A program made the position numbers and the translations under genes. From Ilex aquifolium (lineage: Eukaryota > Streptophyta > Magnoliopsida > Aquifoliales > Aquifoliaceae), in contig OX637399.1 of the NCBI GenBank assembly GCA_951799425.1, positions 36,553,701 through 36,617,700 of the forward strand: 64,000 bases of DNA, in the 5' to 3' direction. Positions 36,750 to 50,300 of this stretch are shown here, piece by piece (position 1 is the stretch's first letter; each line of letters opens with the position of its first letter). A model generated the notes under the pieces. The model was given only the letters and a program-made list of their open reading frames with translations, was not told the DNA's origin and made no database searches.

Positions 36750-39700
36750 GAATTCTTTACAATGCCGCAAGAATCATCTTAATCAGAGACCGGAGCAAAA
36801 AGTTATGTCAGAAATACTAAAGATTGGAAATTACTTTTTTTTTTCCTTGTGGAGGGGAATGGCCAACTATACCAAACTTCCATCTTCGAACTTGTTAGAA
36901 GATGAATCACCAATTTTGATCTCAATATATTGGTTAGGGTTTCAAGTTCTCATTGCAATGCCGCAAGAATTAGCTCAATCAGAGTTCGGGAGAAAAAGTT
37001 ATGTCCGATATAATATTTCATTTTAAAGGAGGACTACTTATTACACAAAACTTGCATTACAATAGAGCCCATGCTAGAGGATTTTTCATGACTTTTGATG
37101 TGAATAAAATGGTTAGGGATTGAAGAATTCTTTACAATGCCGCAAGAATCATCTTAATCAGAGACCGGAGCAAAAAGTTATGTCAGAAATACTGAAGATT
37201 GGGAAATTATTTTTTTTTGCCTTGTGGAGGGGAATGGCCAACTATACCAAACTTCCATCACAATTTCGAACTTGTTAGAAGATGAATCACCAATTTTGAT
37301 CTCAATATATTTGTTAGGGTTTCAAGTTCTCTTTGCAATGCCGTAAGTATTAGCTCAATCCGAGTTCGGGAGAAAGAGTTATGTCGGATATAATATTTCA
37401 TTTTAAAGGAGGACTACTTATTACACAAAACTTGCGTTACAATAGAGTCCATGCTAGAGGATTTTTCATGACTTTTGATGTGAATAAAATGGTTAGGGAT
37501 TGAAGAATTCTTTACAATGTCGCAAGAATCATCTTAATCAGAGACCGGAGCAAAAAGTTATGTCAGAAATACTGAAGATTGGGAAATTACTTTTTTTTTG
37601 CCTTGTGGAGGGGAATGTCCAACTATACCAAACTTCCATCACAATTTCGAACTTGTTAGAAGATGAATCACGAATTTTGAGCTCAATATATTGGTTTGGG
37701 TTTCAAGTTCTCTTTGCAATGCCGCAAGAATTAGCTCAATCCGAGTTCGGGAGAAAGAGTTATGTCGGATATAATATTTCATTTTAAAGGAGGACTACTT
37801 ATTACACAAAACTTGCGTTACAATAGAGCCCATGCTAGAGGATTTTTCATGACTTTTGATGTGAATAAAATGGTTAGGGATTGAAGAATTCTTTACAATG
37901 CCGCAAGAATCATCTTAATCAGAGACCGGAGCAAAAAGTTATGTCAGAAATACTAAAGATTGGGAAATTACTTTTTTTTTTCCTTGTGGAGGGGAATGGC
38001 CAACTATACCAAACTTCCATCTTCGAACTTGTTAGAAGATGAATCACCAATTTTGATCTCAATATATTGGTTAGGGTTTCAAGTTCTCATTGCAATGCCG
38101 CAAGAATTAGCTCAATCAGAGTTCGGGAGAAAAAGTTATGTCCGATATAATATTTCATTTTAAAGGAGGACTACTTATTACACAAAACTTGCATTACAAT
38201 AGAGCCCATGCTAGAGGATTTTTCATGACTTTTGATGTGAATAAAATGGTTAGGGATTGAAGAATTCTTTACAATGCCGCAAGAATCATCTTAATCAGAG
38301 ACCGGAGCAAAAAGTTATGTCAGAAATACTGAAGATTGGGAAATTATTTTTTTTTGCCTTGTGGAGGGGAATGGCCAACTATACCAAACTTCCATCACAA
38401 TTTCGAACTTGTTAGAAGATGAATCACCAATTTTGATCTCAATATATTTGTTAGGGTTTCAAGTTCTCTTTGCAATGCCGTAAGTATTAGCTCAATCCGA
38501 GTTCGGGAGAAAGAGTTATGTCGGATATAATATTTCATTTTAAAGGAGGACTACTTATTACACAAAACTTGCGTTACAATAGAGTCCATGCTAGAGGATT
38601 TTTCATGACTTTTGATGTGAATAAAATGGTTAGGGATTGAAGAATTCTTTACAATGTCGCAAGAATCATCTTAATCAGAGACCGGAGCAAAAAGTTATGT
38701 CAGAAATACTGAAGATTGGGAAATTACTTTTTTTTTGCCTTGTGGAGGGGAATGTCCAACTATACCAAACTTCCATCACAATTTCGAACTTGTTAGAAGA
38801 TGAATCACGAATTTTGAGCTCAATATATTGGTTTGGGTTTCAAGTTCTCTTTGCAATGCCGCAAGAATTAGCTCAATCCGAGTTCGGGAGAAAGAGTTAT
38901 GTCGGATATAATATTTCATTTTAAAGGAGGACTACTTATTACACAAAACTTGCGTTACAATAGAGCCCATGCTAGAGGATTTTTCATGACTTTTGATGTG
39001 AATAAAATGGTTAGGGATTGAAGAATTCTTTACAATGCCGCAAGAATCATCTTAATCAGAGACCGGAGCAAAAAGTTATGTCAGAAATACTAAAGATTGG
39101 GAAATTACTTTTTTTTTTCCTTGTGGAGGGGAATGGCCAACTATACCAAACTTCCATCTTCGAACTTGTTAGAAGATGAATCACCAATTTTGATCTCAAT
39201 ATATTGGTTAGGGTTTCAAGTTCTCATTGCAATGCCGCAAGAATTAGCTCAATCAGAGTTCGGGAGAAAAAGTTATGTCCGATATAATATTTCATTTTAA
39301 AGGAGGACTACTTATTACACAAAACTTGCATTACAATAGAGCCCATGCTAGAGGATTTTTCATGACTTTTGATGTGAATAAAATGGTTAGGGATTGAAGA
39401 ATTCTTTACAATGCCGCAAGAATCATCTTAATCAGAGACCGGAGCAAAAAGTTATGTCAGAAATACTAAAGAATGGGAAATTACTTTTTTTTTCCTTGTG
39501 GAGGGGAATGGCCAACTATACCAAACTTCCATCACAATTTCGAACTTGTTAGAAGATGAATCACCAATTTTGATCTCAATATATTTGTTAGGGTTTCAAG
39601 TTCTCTTTGCAATGCCGTAAGTATTAGCTCAATCCGAGTTCGGAAGAAAGAGTTATGTCGGATATAATATTTCATTTTAAAGGAGGACTACTTATTACAC

Positions 39701-42700
39701 AAAACTTGCGTTACAATAGAGTCCATGCTAGAGGATTTTTCATGACTTTTGATGTGAATGAAATGGTTAGGGATTGAAGAATTCTTTACAATGCCGCAAG
39801 AATCATCTTAATCAGAGACCGGAGCAAAAAGTTATGTCAGAAATACTGAAGATTGGGAAATTACTTTTTTTTGCCTTGTGGAGGGGAATGGCCAACTATA
39901 CCAAACTTCCATCACAATTTCGAACTTGTTAGAAGATGAATCACCAATTTTGATCTCAATATATTGGTTTGGGATTCAAGTTCCCTTTGCAATGCCGCAA
40001 GAATTAGCTCAATCCGAGTTCGGGAGAAAGAGTTATGTCGGATATAATATTTCATTTTAAAGGAGGACTACTTATTACACAAAACTTGCGTTACAATAGA
40101 GCCCATGCTAGAGGATTTTTCATGACTTTTGATGTGAATAAAATGGTTAGGGATTGAAGAATTCTTTACAATGCCGCAAGAATCATCTTAATCAGAGACC
40201 GGAGCAAAAAGTTATGTCAGAAATACTAAAGATTGGAAATTACTTTTTTTTTTCCTTGTGGAGGGGAATGGCCAACTATACCAAACTTCCATCTTCGAAC
40301 TTGTTAGAAGATGAATCACCAATTTTGATCTCAATATATTGGTTAGGGTTTCAAGTTCTCATTGCAATGCCGCAAGAATTAGCTCAATCAGAGTTCGGGA
40401 GAAAAAGTTATGTCCGATATAATATTTCATTTTAAAGGAGGACTACTTATTACACAAAACTTGCATTACAATAGAGCCCATGCTAGAGGATTTTTCATGT
40501 CTTTTGATGTGAATAAAATGGTTAGGGATTGAAGAATTCTTTACAATGCCGCAAGAATCATCTTAATCAGAGACCGGAGCAAAAAGTTATGTCAGAAATA
40601 CTGAAGATTGGGAAATTATTTTTTTTTGCCTTGTGGAGGGGAATGGCCAACTATACCAAACTTCCATCACAATTTCGAACTTGTTAGAAGATGAATCACC
40701 AATTTTGATCTCAATATATTTGTTAGGGTTTCAAGTTCTCTTTGCAATGCCGTAAGTATTAGCTCAATCCGAGTTCGGGAGAAAGAGTTATGTCGGATAT
40801 AATATTTCATTTTAAAGGAGGACTACTTATTACACAAAACTTGCGTTACAATAGAGTCCATGCTAGAGGATTTTTCATGACTTTTGATGTGAATGAAATG
40901 GTTAGGGATTGAAGAATTCTTTACAATGCCGCAAGAATCATCTTAATCAGAGACCGGAGCAAAAAGTTATGTCAGAAATACTGAAGATTGGGAAATTACT
41001 TTTTTTTGCCTTGTGGAGGGGAATGGCCAACTATACCAAACTTCCATCACAATTTCGAACTTGTTAGAAGATGAATCACCAATTTTGATCTCAATATATT
41101 GGTTTGGGATTCAAGTTCCCTTTGCAATGCCGCAAGAATTAGCTCAATCCGAGTTCGGGAGAAAGAGTTATGTCGGATATAATATTTCATTTTAAAGGAG
41201 GACTACTTATTACACAAAACTTGCGTTACAATAGAGCCCATGCTAGAGGATTTTTCATGACTTTTGATGTGAATAAAATGGTTAGGGATTGAAGAATTCT
41301 TTACAATGCCGCAAGAATCATCTTAATCAGAGACCGGAGCAAAAAGTTATGTCAGAAATACTAAAGATTGGAAATTACTTTTTTTTTTCCTTGTGGAGGG
41401 GAATGGCCAACTATACCAAACTTCCATCTTCGAACTTGTTAGAAGATGAATCACCAATTTTGATCTCAATATATTGGTTAGGGTTTCAAGTTCTCATTGC
41501 AATGCCGCAAGAATTAGCTCAATCAGAGTTCGGGAGAAAAAGTTATGTCCGATATAATATTTCATTTTAAAGGAGTACTACTTATTACACAAAACTTGCA
41601 TTACAATAGAGCCCATGCTAGAGGATTTTTCATGACTTTTGATGTGAATAAAATGGTTAGGGATTGAAGAATTCTTTACAATGCCGCAAGAATCATCTTA
41701 ATCAGAGACCGGAGCAAAAAGTTATGTCAGAAATACTGAAGATTGGAAAATTATTTTTTTTTGCCTTGTGGAGGGGAATGGCCAACTATACCAAACTTCC
41801 ATCACAATTTCGAACTTGTTAGAAGATGAATCACCAATTTTGATCTCAATATATTTGTTAGGGTTTCAAGTTCTCTTTGCAATGCCGTAAGTATTAGCTC
41901 AATCCGAGTTCGGGAGAAAGAGTTATGTCGGATATAATATTTCATTTTAAAGGAGGACTACTTATTACACAAAACTTGCGTTACAATAGAGTCCATGCTA
42001 GAGGATTTTTCATGACTTTTGATGTGAATAAAATGGTTAGGGATTGAAGAATTCTTTACAATGTCGCAAGAATCATCTTAATCAGAGACCGGAGCAAAAA
42101 GTTATGTCAGAAATACTGAAGATTGGGAAATTACTTTTTTTTTGCCTTGTGGAGGGGAATGTCCAACTATACCAAACTTCCATCACAATTTCGAACTTGT
42201 TAGAAGATGAATCACGAATTTTGAGCTCAATATATTGGTTTGGGTTTCAAGTTCTCTTTGCAATGCCGCAAGAATTAGCTCAATCCGAGTTCGGGAGAAA
42301 GAGTTATGTCGGATATAATATTTCATTTTAAAGGAGGACTACTTATTACACAAAACTTGCGTTACAATAGAGCCCATGCTAGAGGATTTTTCATGACTTT
42401 TGATGTGAATAAAATGGTTAGGGATTGAAGAATTCTTTACAATGCCGCAAGAATCATCTTAATCAGAGACCGGAGCAAAAAGTTATGTCAGAAATACTAA
42501 AGATTGGGAAATTACTTTTTTTTTTCGTTGTGGAGGGGAATGGCCAACTATACCAAACTTCCATCTTCGAACTTGTTAGAAGATGAATCACCAATTTTGA
42601 TCTCAATATATTGGTTAGGGTTTCAAGTTCTCATTGCAATGCCGCAAGAATTAGCTCAATCAGAGTTCGGGAGAAAAAGTTATGTCCGATATAATATTTC

Positions 42701-43565
42701 ATTTTAAAGGAGGACTACTTATTACACAAAACTTGCATTACAATAGAGCCCATGCTAGAGGATTTTTCATGACTTTTGATGTGAATAAAATGGTTAGGGA
42801 TTGAAGAATTCTTTACAATGCCGCAAGAATCATCTTAATCAGAGACCGGAGCAAAAAGTTATGTCAGAAATACTAAAGAATGGGAAATTACTTTTTTTTT
42901 CCTTGTGGAGGGGAATGGCCAACTATACCAAACTTCCATCACAATTTCGAACTTGTTAGAAGATGAATCACCAATTTTGATCTCAATATATTTGTTAGGG
43001 TTTCAAGTTCTCTTTGCAATGCCGTAAGTATTAGCTCAATCCGAGTTCGGAAGAAAGAGTTATGTCGGATATAATATTTCATTTTAAAGGAGGACTACTT
43101 ATTACACAAAACTTGCGTTACAATAGAGTCCATGCTAGAGGATTTTTCATGACTTTTGATGTGAATGAAATGGTTAGGGATTGAAGAATTCTTTACAATG
43201 CCGCAAGAATCATCTTAATCAGAGACCGGAGCAAAAAGTTATGTCAGAAATACTGAAGATTGGGAAATTACTTTTTTTTGCCTTGTGGAGGGGAATGGCC
43301 AACTATACCAAACTTCCATCACAATTTCGAACTTGTTAGAAGATGAATCACCAATTTTGATCTCAATATATTGGTTTGGGATTCAAGTTCCCTTTGCAAT
43401 GCCGCAAGAATTAGCTCAATCCGAGTTCGGGAGAAAGAGTTATGTCGGATATAATATTTCATTTTAAAGGAGGACTACTTATTACACAAAACTTGCGTTA
43501 CAATAGAGCCCATGCTAGAGGATTTTTCATGACTTTTGATGTGAATAAAATGGTTAGGGATTGAA
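36750..43565. repeat. Six regular trimers with a SacI-bearing C subfamily
   Basis: Trimers start at 36750, 37886, 39023, 40159, 41294 and 42430. C units at 37505, 38642 and 42049 share AATGTCGCAAG, CACGAATTTT and TTGAGCTCAA, which makes a SacI site. B units at 39399 and 42806 share TTCGGAAGAAAG. Positions 39023 and 42430 are 3,407 bp apart and carry matching A, B and C' units, another three-trimer echo. Confidence 0.9.
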
Positions 43566-44325
43566 GAATTCTTTACAATGCCGCAAGAATCATCTTAATC
43601 AGAGACCGGAGCAAAAAGTTATGTCAGAAATACTAAAGAATGGGAAATTACTTTTTTTTTCCTTGTGGAGGGGAATGGCCAACTATACCAAACTTCCATC
43701 ACAATTTCGAACTTGTTAGAAGATGAATCACCAATTTTGATCTGAATATATTTGTTAGGGTTTCAAGTTCTCTTTGCAATGCCGTAAGAATTAGCTCAAT
43801 CCGAGTTCGGAAGAAAGAGTTATGTCGGATATAATATTTCATTTTAAAGGAGGACTACTTATTACACAAAACTTGCGTTACAATAGAGTCCATGCTAGAG
43901 GATTTTTCATGACTTTTGATGTGAATGAAATGGTTAGGGATTGAAGAATTCTTTACAATGCCGCAAGAATCATCTTAATCAGAGACCGGAGCAAAAAGTT
44001 ATGTCAGAAATACTGAAGATTGGGAAATTACTTTTTTTTGCCTTGTGGAGGGGAATGGCCAACTATACCAAACTTCCATCACAATTTCGAACTTGTTAGA
44101 AGATGAATCACCAATTTTGATCTCAATATATTGGTTTGGGATTCAAGTTCCCTTTGCAATGTCGCAAGAATTAGCTCAATCCGAGTTCGGGAGAAAGAGT
44201 TATGTCGGATATAATATTTCATTTTAAAGGAGGACTACTTATTACACAAAACTTGCGTTACAATAGAACCCATGCTAGAGGATTTTTCATGACTTTTGAT
44301 GTGAATAAAATGGTTAGGGATTGAA
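43566..44325. repeat. Two-monomer block B-C' (760 bp), A missing
   Basis: B 43566 follows C' 43186 directly, and C' 43946 follows it. B has TTCGGAAGAAAG (as at 39399 and 42806), GATCTGAATAT and GTAAGAATT. C' has AATGTCGCAAG. The A unit expected between 43186 and 43566 is absent. Confidence 0.88.
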
Positions 44326-47300
44326 GAATTCTTTACAATGCCGCAAGAATCATCTTAATCAGAGACCGGAGCAAAAAGTTATGTCAGAAATACTAAAGAT
44401 TGGAAATTACTTTTTTTTTTCCTTGTGGAGGGGAATGGCCAACTATACCAAACTTCCATCTTCGAACTTGTTAGAAGATGAATCACCAATTTTGATCTCA
44501 ATATATTGGTTAGGGTTTCAAGTTCTCATTGCAATGCCGCAAGAATTAGCTCAATCAGAGTTCGGGAGAAAAAGTTATGTCCGATATAATATTTCATTTT
44601 AAAGGAGGACTACTTATTACACAAAACTTGCATTACAATAGAGCCCATGCTAGAGGATTTTTCATGACTTTTGATGTGAATAAAATGGTTAGGGATTGAA
44701 GAATTCTTTACAATGCCGCAAGAATCATCTTAATCAGAGACCGGAGCAAAAAGTTATGTCAGAAATACTGAAGATTGGGAAATTATTTTTTTTTGCCTTG
44801 TGGAGGGGAATGGCCAACTATACCAAACTTCCATCACAATTTCGAACTTGTTAGAAGATGAATCACCAATTTTGATCTCAATATATTTGTTAGGGTTTCA
44901 AGTTCTCTTTGCAATGCCGTAAGTATTAGCTCAATCCGAGTTCGGGAGAAAGAGTTATGTCGGATATAATATTTCATTTTAAAGGAGGAGTACTTATTAC
45001 ACAAAACTTGCGTTACAATAGAGTCCATGCTAGAGGATTTTTCATGACTTTTGATGTGAATGAAATGGTTAGGGATTGAAGAATTCTTTACAATGCCGCA
45101 AGAATCATCTTAATCAGAGACCGGAGCAAAAAGTTATGTCAGAAATACTGAAGATTGGGAAATTACTTTTTTTTGCCTTGTGGAGGGGAATGGCCAACTA
45201 TACCAAACTTCCATCACAATTTCGAACTTGTTAGAAGATGAATCACCAATTTTGATCTCAATATATTGGTTTGGGATTCAAGTTCCCTTTGCAATGCCGC
45301 AAGAATTAGCTCAATCCGAGTTCGGGAGAAAGAGTTATGTCGGATATAATATTTCATTTTAAAGGAGGACTACTTATTACACAAAACTTGCGTTACAATA
45401 GAGCCCATGCTAGAGGATTTTTCATGACTTTTGATGTGAATAAAATGGTTAGGGATTGAAGAATTCTTTACAATGCCGCAAGAATCATCTTAATCAGAGA
45501 CCGGAGCAAAAAGTTATGTCAGAAATACTAAAGATTGGAAATTACTTTTTTTTTTCCTTGTGGAGGGGAATGGCCAACTATACCAAACTTCCATCTTCGA
45601 ACTTGTTAGAAGATGAATCACCAATTTTGATCTCAATGCATTGGTTAGGGTTTCAAGTTCTCATTGCAATGCCGCAAGAATTAGCTCAATGAGAGTTCGG
45701 GAGAAAAAGTTATGTCCGATATAATATTTCATTTTAAAGGAGGACTACTTATTACACAAAACTTGCATTACAATAGAGCCCATGCTAGAGGATTTTTCAT
45801 GACTTTTGATGTGAATAAAATGGTTAGGGATTGAAGAATTCTTTACAATGCCGCAAGAATCATCTTAATCAGAGACCGGAGCAAAAAGTTATGTCAGAAA
45901 TACTGAAGATTGGGAAATTACTTTTTTTTGCCTTGTGGAGGGGAATGGCCAACTATACCAAACTTCCATCACAATTTCGAACTTGTTAGAAGATGAATCA
46001 CCAATTTTGATCTCAATATATTTGTTAGGGTTTCAAGTTTTCTTTGCAATGCCGTAAGTATTAGCTCAATCCGAGTTCGGGAGAAAGAGTTATGTCGGAT
46101 ATAATATTTCATTTTAAAGGAGGACTACTTATTACACAAAACTTGCGTTACAATAGAGTCCATGCTAGAGGATTTTTCATGACTTTTGATGTGAATAAAA
46201 TGGTTAGGGATTGAAGAATTCTTTACAATGCCGCAAGAATCATCTTAATCAGAGACCGGAGCAAAAAGTTATGTCAGAAATACTGAAGATTGGGAAATTA
46301 CTTTTTTTTTGCCTTGTGGAGGGGAATGTCCAACTATACCAAACTTCCATCACAATTTCAAACTTGTTAGAAGATGAATCACGAATTTTGATCTCAATAT
46401 ATTGGTTTGGGTTTCAAGTTCTCTTTGCAATGCCGCAAGAATTAGCTCAATCCGAGTTCGGGAGAAAGAGTTATGTCGGATATAATATTTCATTTTAAAG
46501 GAGGACTACTTATTACACAAAACTTGCGTTACAATAGAGCCCATGCTAGAGGATTTTTCATGACTTTTGATGTGAATAAAATGGTTAGGGATTGAAGAAT
46601 TCTTTACAATGCCGCAAGAATCATCTTAATCAGAGACCGGAGCAAAAAGTTATGTCAGAAATACTAAAGATTGGGAAATTACTTTTTTTTTTCCTTGTGG
46701 AGGGGAATGGCCAACTATACCAAACTTCCATCTTCGAACTTGTTAGAAGATGAATCACCAATTTTGATCTCAATATATTGGTTAGGGTTTCAAGTTCTCA
46801 TTGCAATGCCGCAAGAATTAGCTCAATCAGAGTTCGGGAGAAAAAGTTATGTCCGATATAATATTTCATTTTAAAGGAGGACTACTTATTACACAAAACT
46901 TGCATTACAATAGAGCCCATGCTAGAGGATTTTTCATGACTTTTGATGTGAATAAAATGGTTAGGGATTGAAGAATTCTTTACAATGCCGCAAGAATCAT
47001 CTTAATCAGAGACCGGAGCAAAAAGTTATGTCAGAAATACTAAAAATGGGAAATTACTTTTTTTTTTTCCTTGTGGAGGGGAATGGCCAACTATACCAAA
47101 CTTCCATCACAATTTCGAACTTGTTAGAAGATGAATCACCAATTTTGATCTCAATATATTTGTTAGGGTTTCAAGTTCTCTTTGCAATGCCGTAAGTATT
47201 AGCTCAATCCGAGTTCGGGAGAAAGAGTTATGTCGGATATAATATTTCATTTTAAAGGAGGACTACTTATTACACAAAACTTGCGTTACAATAGAGTCCA

Positions 47301-50300
47301 TGCTAGAGGATTTTTCATGACTTTTGATGTGAATGAAATGGTTAGGGATTGAATAATTCTTTACAATGCCGCAAGAATCATCTTAATCAGAGACCGGAGC
47401 AAAAAGTTATGTCAGAAATACTGAAGATTGGGAAATTACTTTTTTTTGCCTTGTGGAGGGGAATGGCCAACTATACCAAACTTCCATCACAATTTCGAAC
47501 TTGTTAGAAGATGAATCACCAATTTTGATCTCAATATATTGGTTTGGGATTCAAGTTCCCTTTGCAATGCCGCAAGAATTAGCTCAATCCGAGTTCGGGA
47601 GAAAGAGTTATGTCGGATATAATATTTCATTTTAAAGGAGGACTACTTATTACACAAAACTTGCGTTACAATAGAGCCCATGCTAGAGGATTTTTCATGA
47701 CTTTTGATGTGAATAAAATGGTTAGGGATTGAAGAATTCTTTACAATGCCGCAAGAATCATCTTAATCAGAGACCGGAGCAAAAAGTTATGTCAGAAATA
47801 CTAAAGTTTGGAAATTACTTTTTTTTTTCCTTGTGGAGGGGAATGGCCAACTATACCAAACTTCCATCTTCGAACTTGTTAGAAGATGAATCACCAATTT
47901 TGATCTCAATATATTGGTTAGGGTTTCAAGTTCTCATTGCAATGCCGCAAGAATTAGCTCAATGAGAGTTCGGGAGAAAAAGTTATGTCCGATATAATAT
48001 TTCATTTTAAAGGAGGACTACTTATTACACAAAACTTGCATTACAATAGAGCCCATGCTAGAGGATTTTTCATGACTTTTGATGTGAATAAAATGGTTAG
48101 GGATTGAAGAATTCTTTACAATGCCGCAAGAATCATCTTAATCAGAGACCGGAGCAAAAAGTTATGTCAGAAATACTGAAGATTGGGAAATTATTTTTTT
48201 TTGCCTTGTGGAGGGGAATGGCCAACTATACCAAACTTCCATCACAATTTCGAACTTGTTAGAAGATGAATCACCAATTTTGATCTCAATATATTTGTTA
48301 GGGTTTCAAGTTCTCTTTGCAATGCCGTAAGTATTAGCTCAATCCGAGTTCGGGAGAAAGAGTTATGTCGGATATAATATTTCATTTTAAAGGAGGACTA
48401 CTTATTACACAAAACTTGCGTTACAATAGAGTCCATGCTAGAGGATTTTTCATGACTTTTGATGTGAATGAAATGGTTAGGGATTGAAGAATTCTTTACA
48501 ATGCCGCAAGAATCATCTTAATCAGAGACCGGAGCAAAAAGTTATGTCAGAAATACTGAAGATTGGGAAATTACTTTTTTTTGCCTTGTGGAGGGGAATG
48601 GCCAACTATACCAAACTTCCATCACAATTTCGAACTTGTTAGAAGATGAATCACCAATTTTGATCTCAATATATTGGTTTGGGATTCAAGTTCCCTTTGC
48701 AATGCCGCAAGAATTAGCTCAATCCGAGTTCGGGAGAAAGAGTTATGTCGGATATAATATTTCATTTTAAAGGAGGACTACTTATTACACAAAACTTGCG
48801 TTACAATAGAGCCCATGCTAGAGGATTTTTCATGACTTTTGATGTGAATAAAATGGTTAGGGATTGAAGAATTCTTTACAATGCCGCAAGAATCATCTTA
48901 ATCAGAGACCGGAGCAAAAAGTTATGTCAGAAATACTAAAGATTGGAAATTACTTTTTTTTTTCCTTGTGGAGGGGAATGGCCAACTATACCAAACTTCC
49001 ATCTTCGAACTTGTTAGAAGATGAATCACCAATTTTGATCTCAATATATTGGTTAGGGTTTCAAGTTCTCATTGCAATGCCGCAAGAATTAGCTCAATGA
49101 GAGTTCGGGAGAAAAAGTTATGTCCGATATAATATTTCATTTTAAAGGAGGACTACTTATTACACAAAACTTGCATTACAATAGAGCCCATGCTAGAGGA
49201 TTTTTCATGACTTTTGATGTGAATAAAATGGTTAGCGATTGAAGAATTCTTTACAATGCCGCAAGAATCATCTTAATCAGAGACCGGAGCAAAAAGTTAT
49301 GTCAGAAATACTGAAGATTGGGAAATTATTTTTTTTTGCCTTGTGGAGGGGAATGGCCAACTATACCAAATTTCCATCACAATTTCGAACTTGTTAGAAG
49401 ATGAATCACCAATTTTGATCTCAATATATTTGTTAGGGTTTCAAGTTCTCTTTGCAATGCCGTAAGTATTAGCTCAATCCGAGTTCGGGAGAAAGAGTTA
49501 TGTCGGATATAATATTTCATTTTAAAGGAGGACTACTTATTACACAAAACTTGCGTTACAATAGAGTCCATGCTAGAGGATTTTTCATGACTTTTGATGT
49601 GAATAAAATGGTTAGGGATTGAAGAATTCTTTACAATGCCGCAAGAATCATCTTAATCAGAGACCGGATCAAAAAGTTATGTCAGAAATACTGAAGATTA
49701 GGAAATTACTTTTTTTTTGCCTTGTGGAGGGGAATGTCCAACTATACCAAACTTCCATCACAATTTCGAACTTGTTAGAAGATGAATCACCAATTTTGAT
49801 CTCAATATATTGGTTTGGGTTTCAAGTTCTCTTTGCAATGCCGCAAGAATTAGCTCAATCCGAGTTCGGGAGAAAGAGTTATGTCGGATATAATATTTCA
49901 TTTTAAAGGAGGACTACTTATTACACAAAACTTGCGTTACAATAGAGCCCATGCTAGAGGATTTTTCATGACTTTTGATGTGAATAAAATGGTTAGGGAT
50001 TGAAGAATTCTTTACAATGCCGCAAGAATCATCTTAATCAGAGACCGGAGCAAAAAGTTATGTCAGAAATACTAAAGATTGGGAAATTACTTTTTTTTTT
50101 CCTTGTGGAGGGGAATGGCCAACTATACCAAACTTCCATCTTCGAACTTGTTAGAAGATGAATCACCAATTTTGATCTCAATATATTGGTTAGGGTTTCA
50201 AGTTCTCATTGCAATGCCGCAAGAATTAGCTCAATGAGAGTTCGGGAGAAAAAGTTATGTCCGATATAATATTTCATTTTAAAGGAGGACTACATATTAC

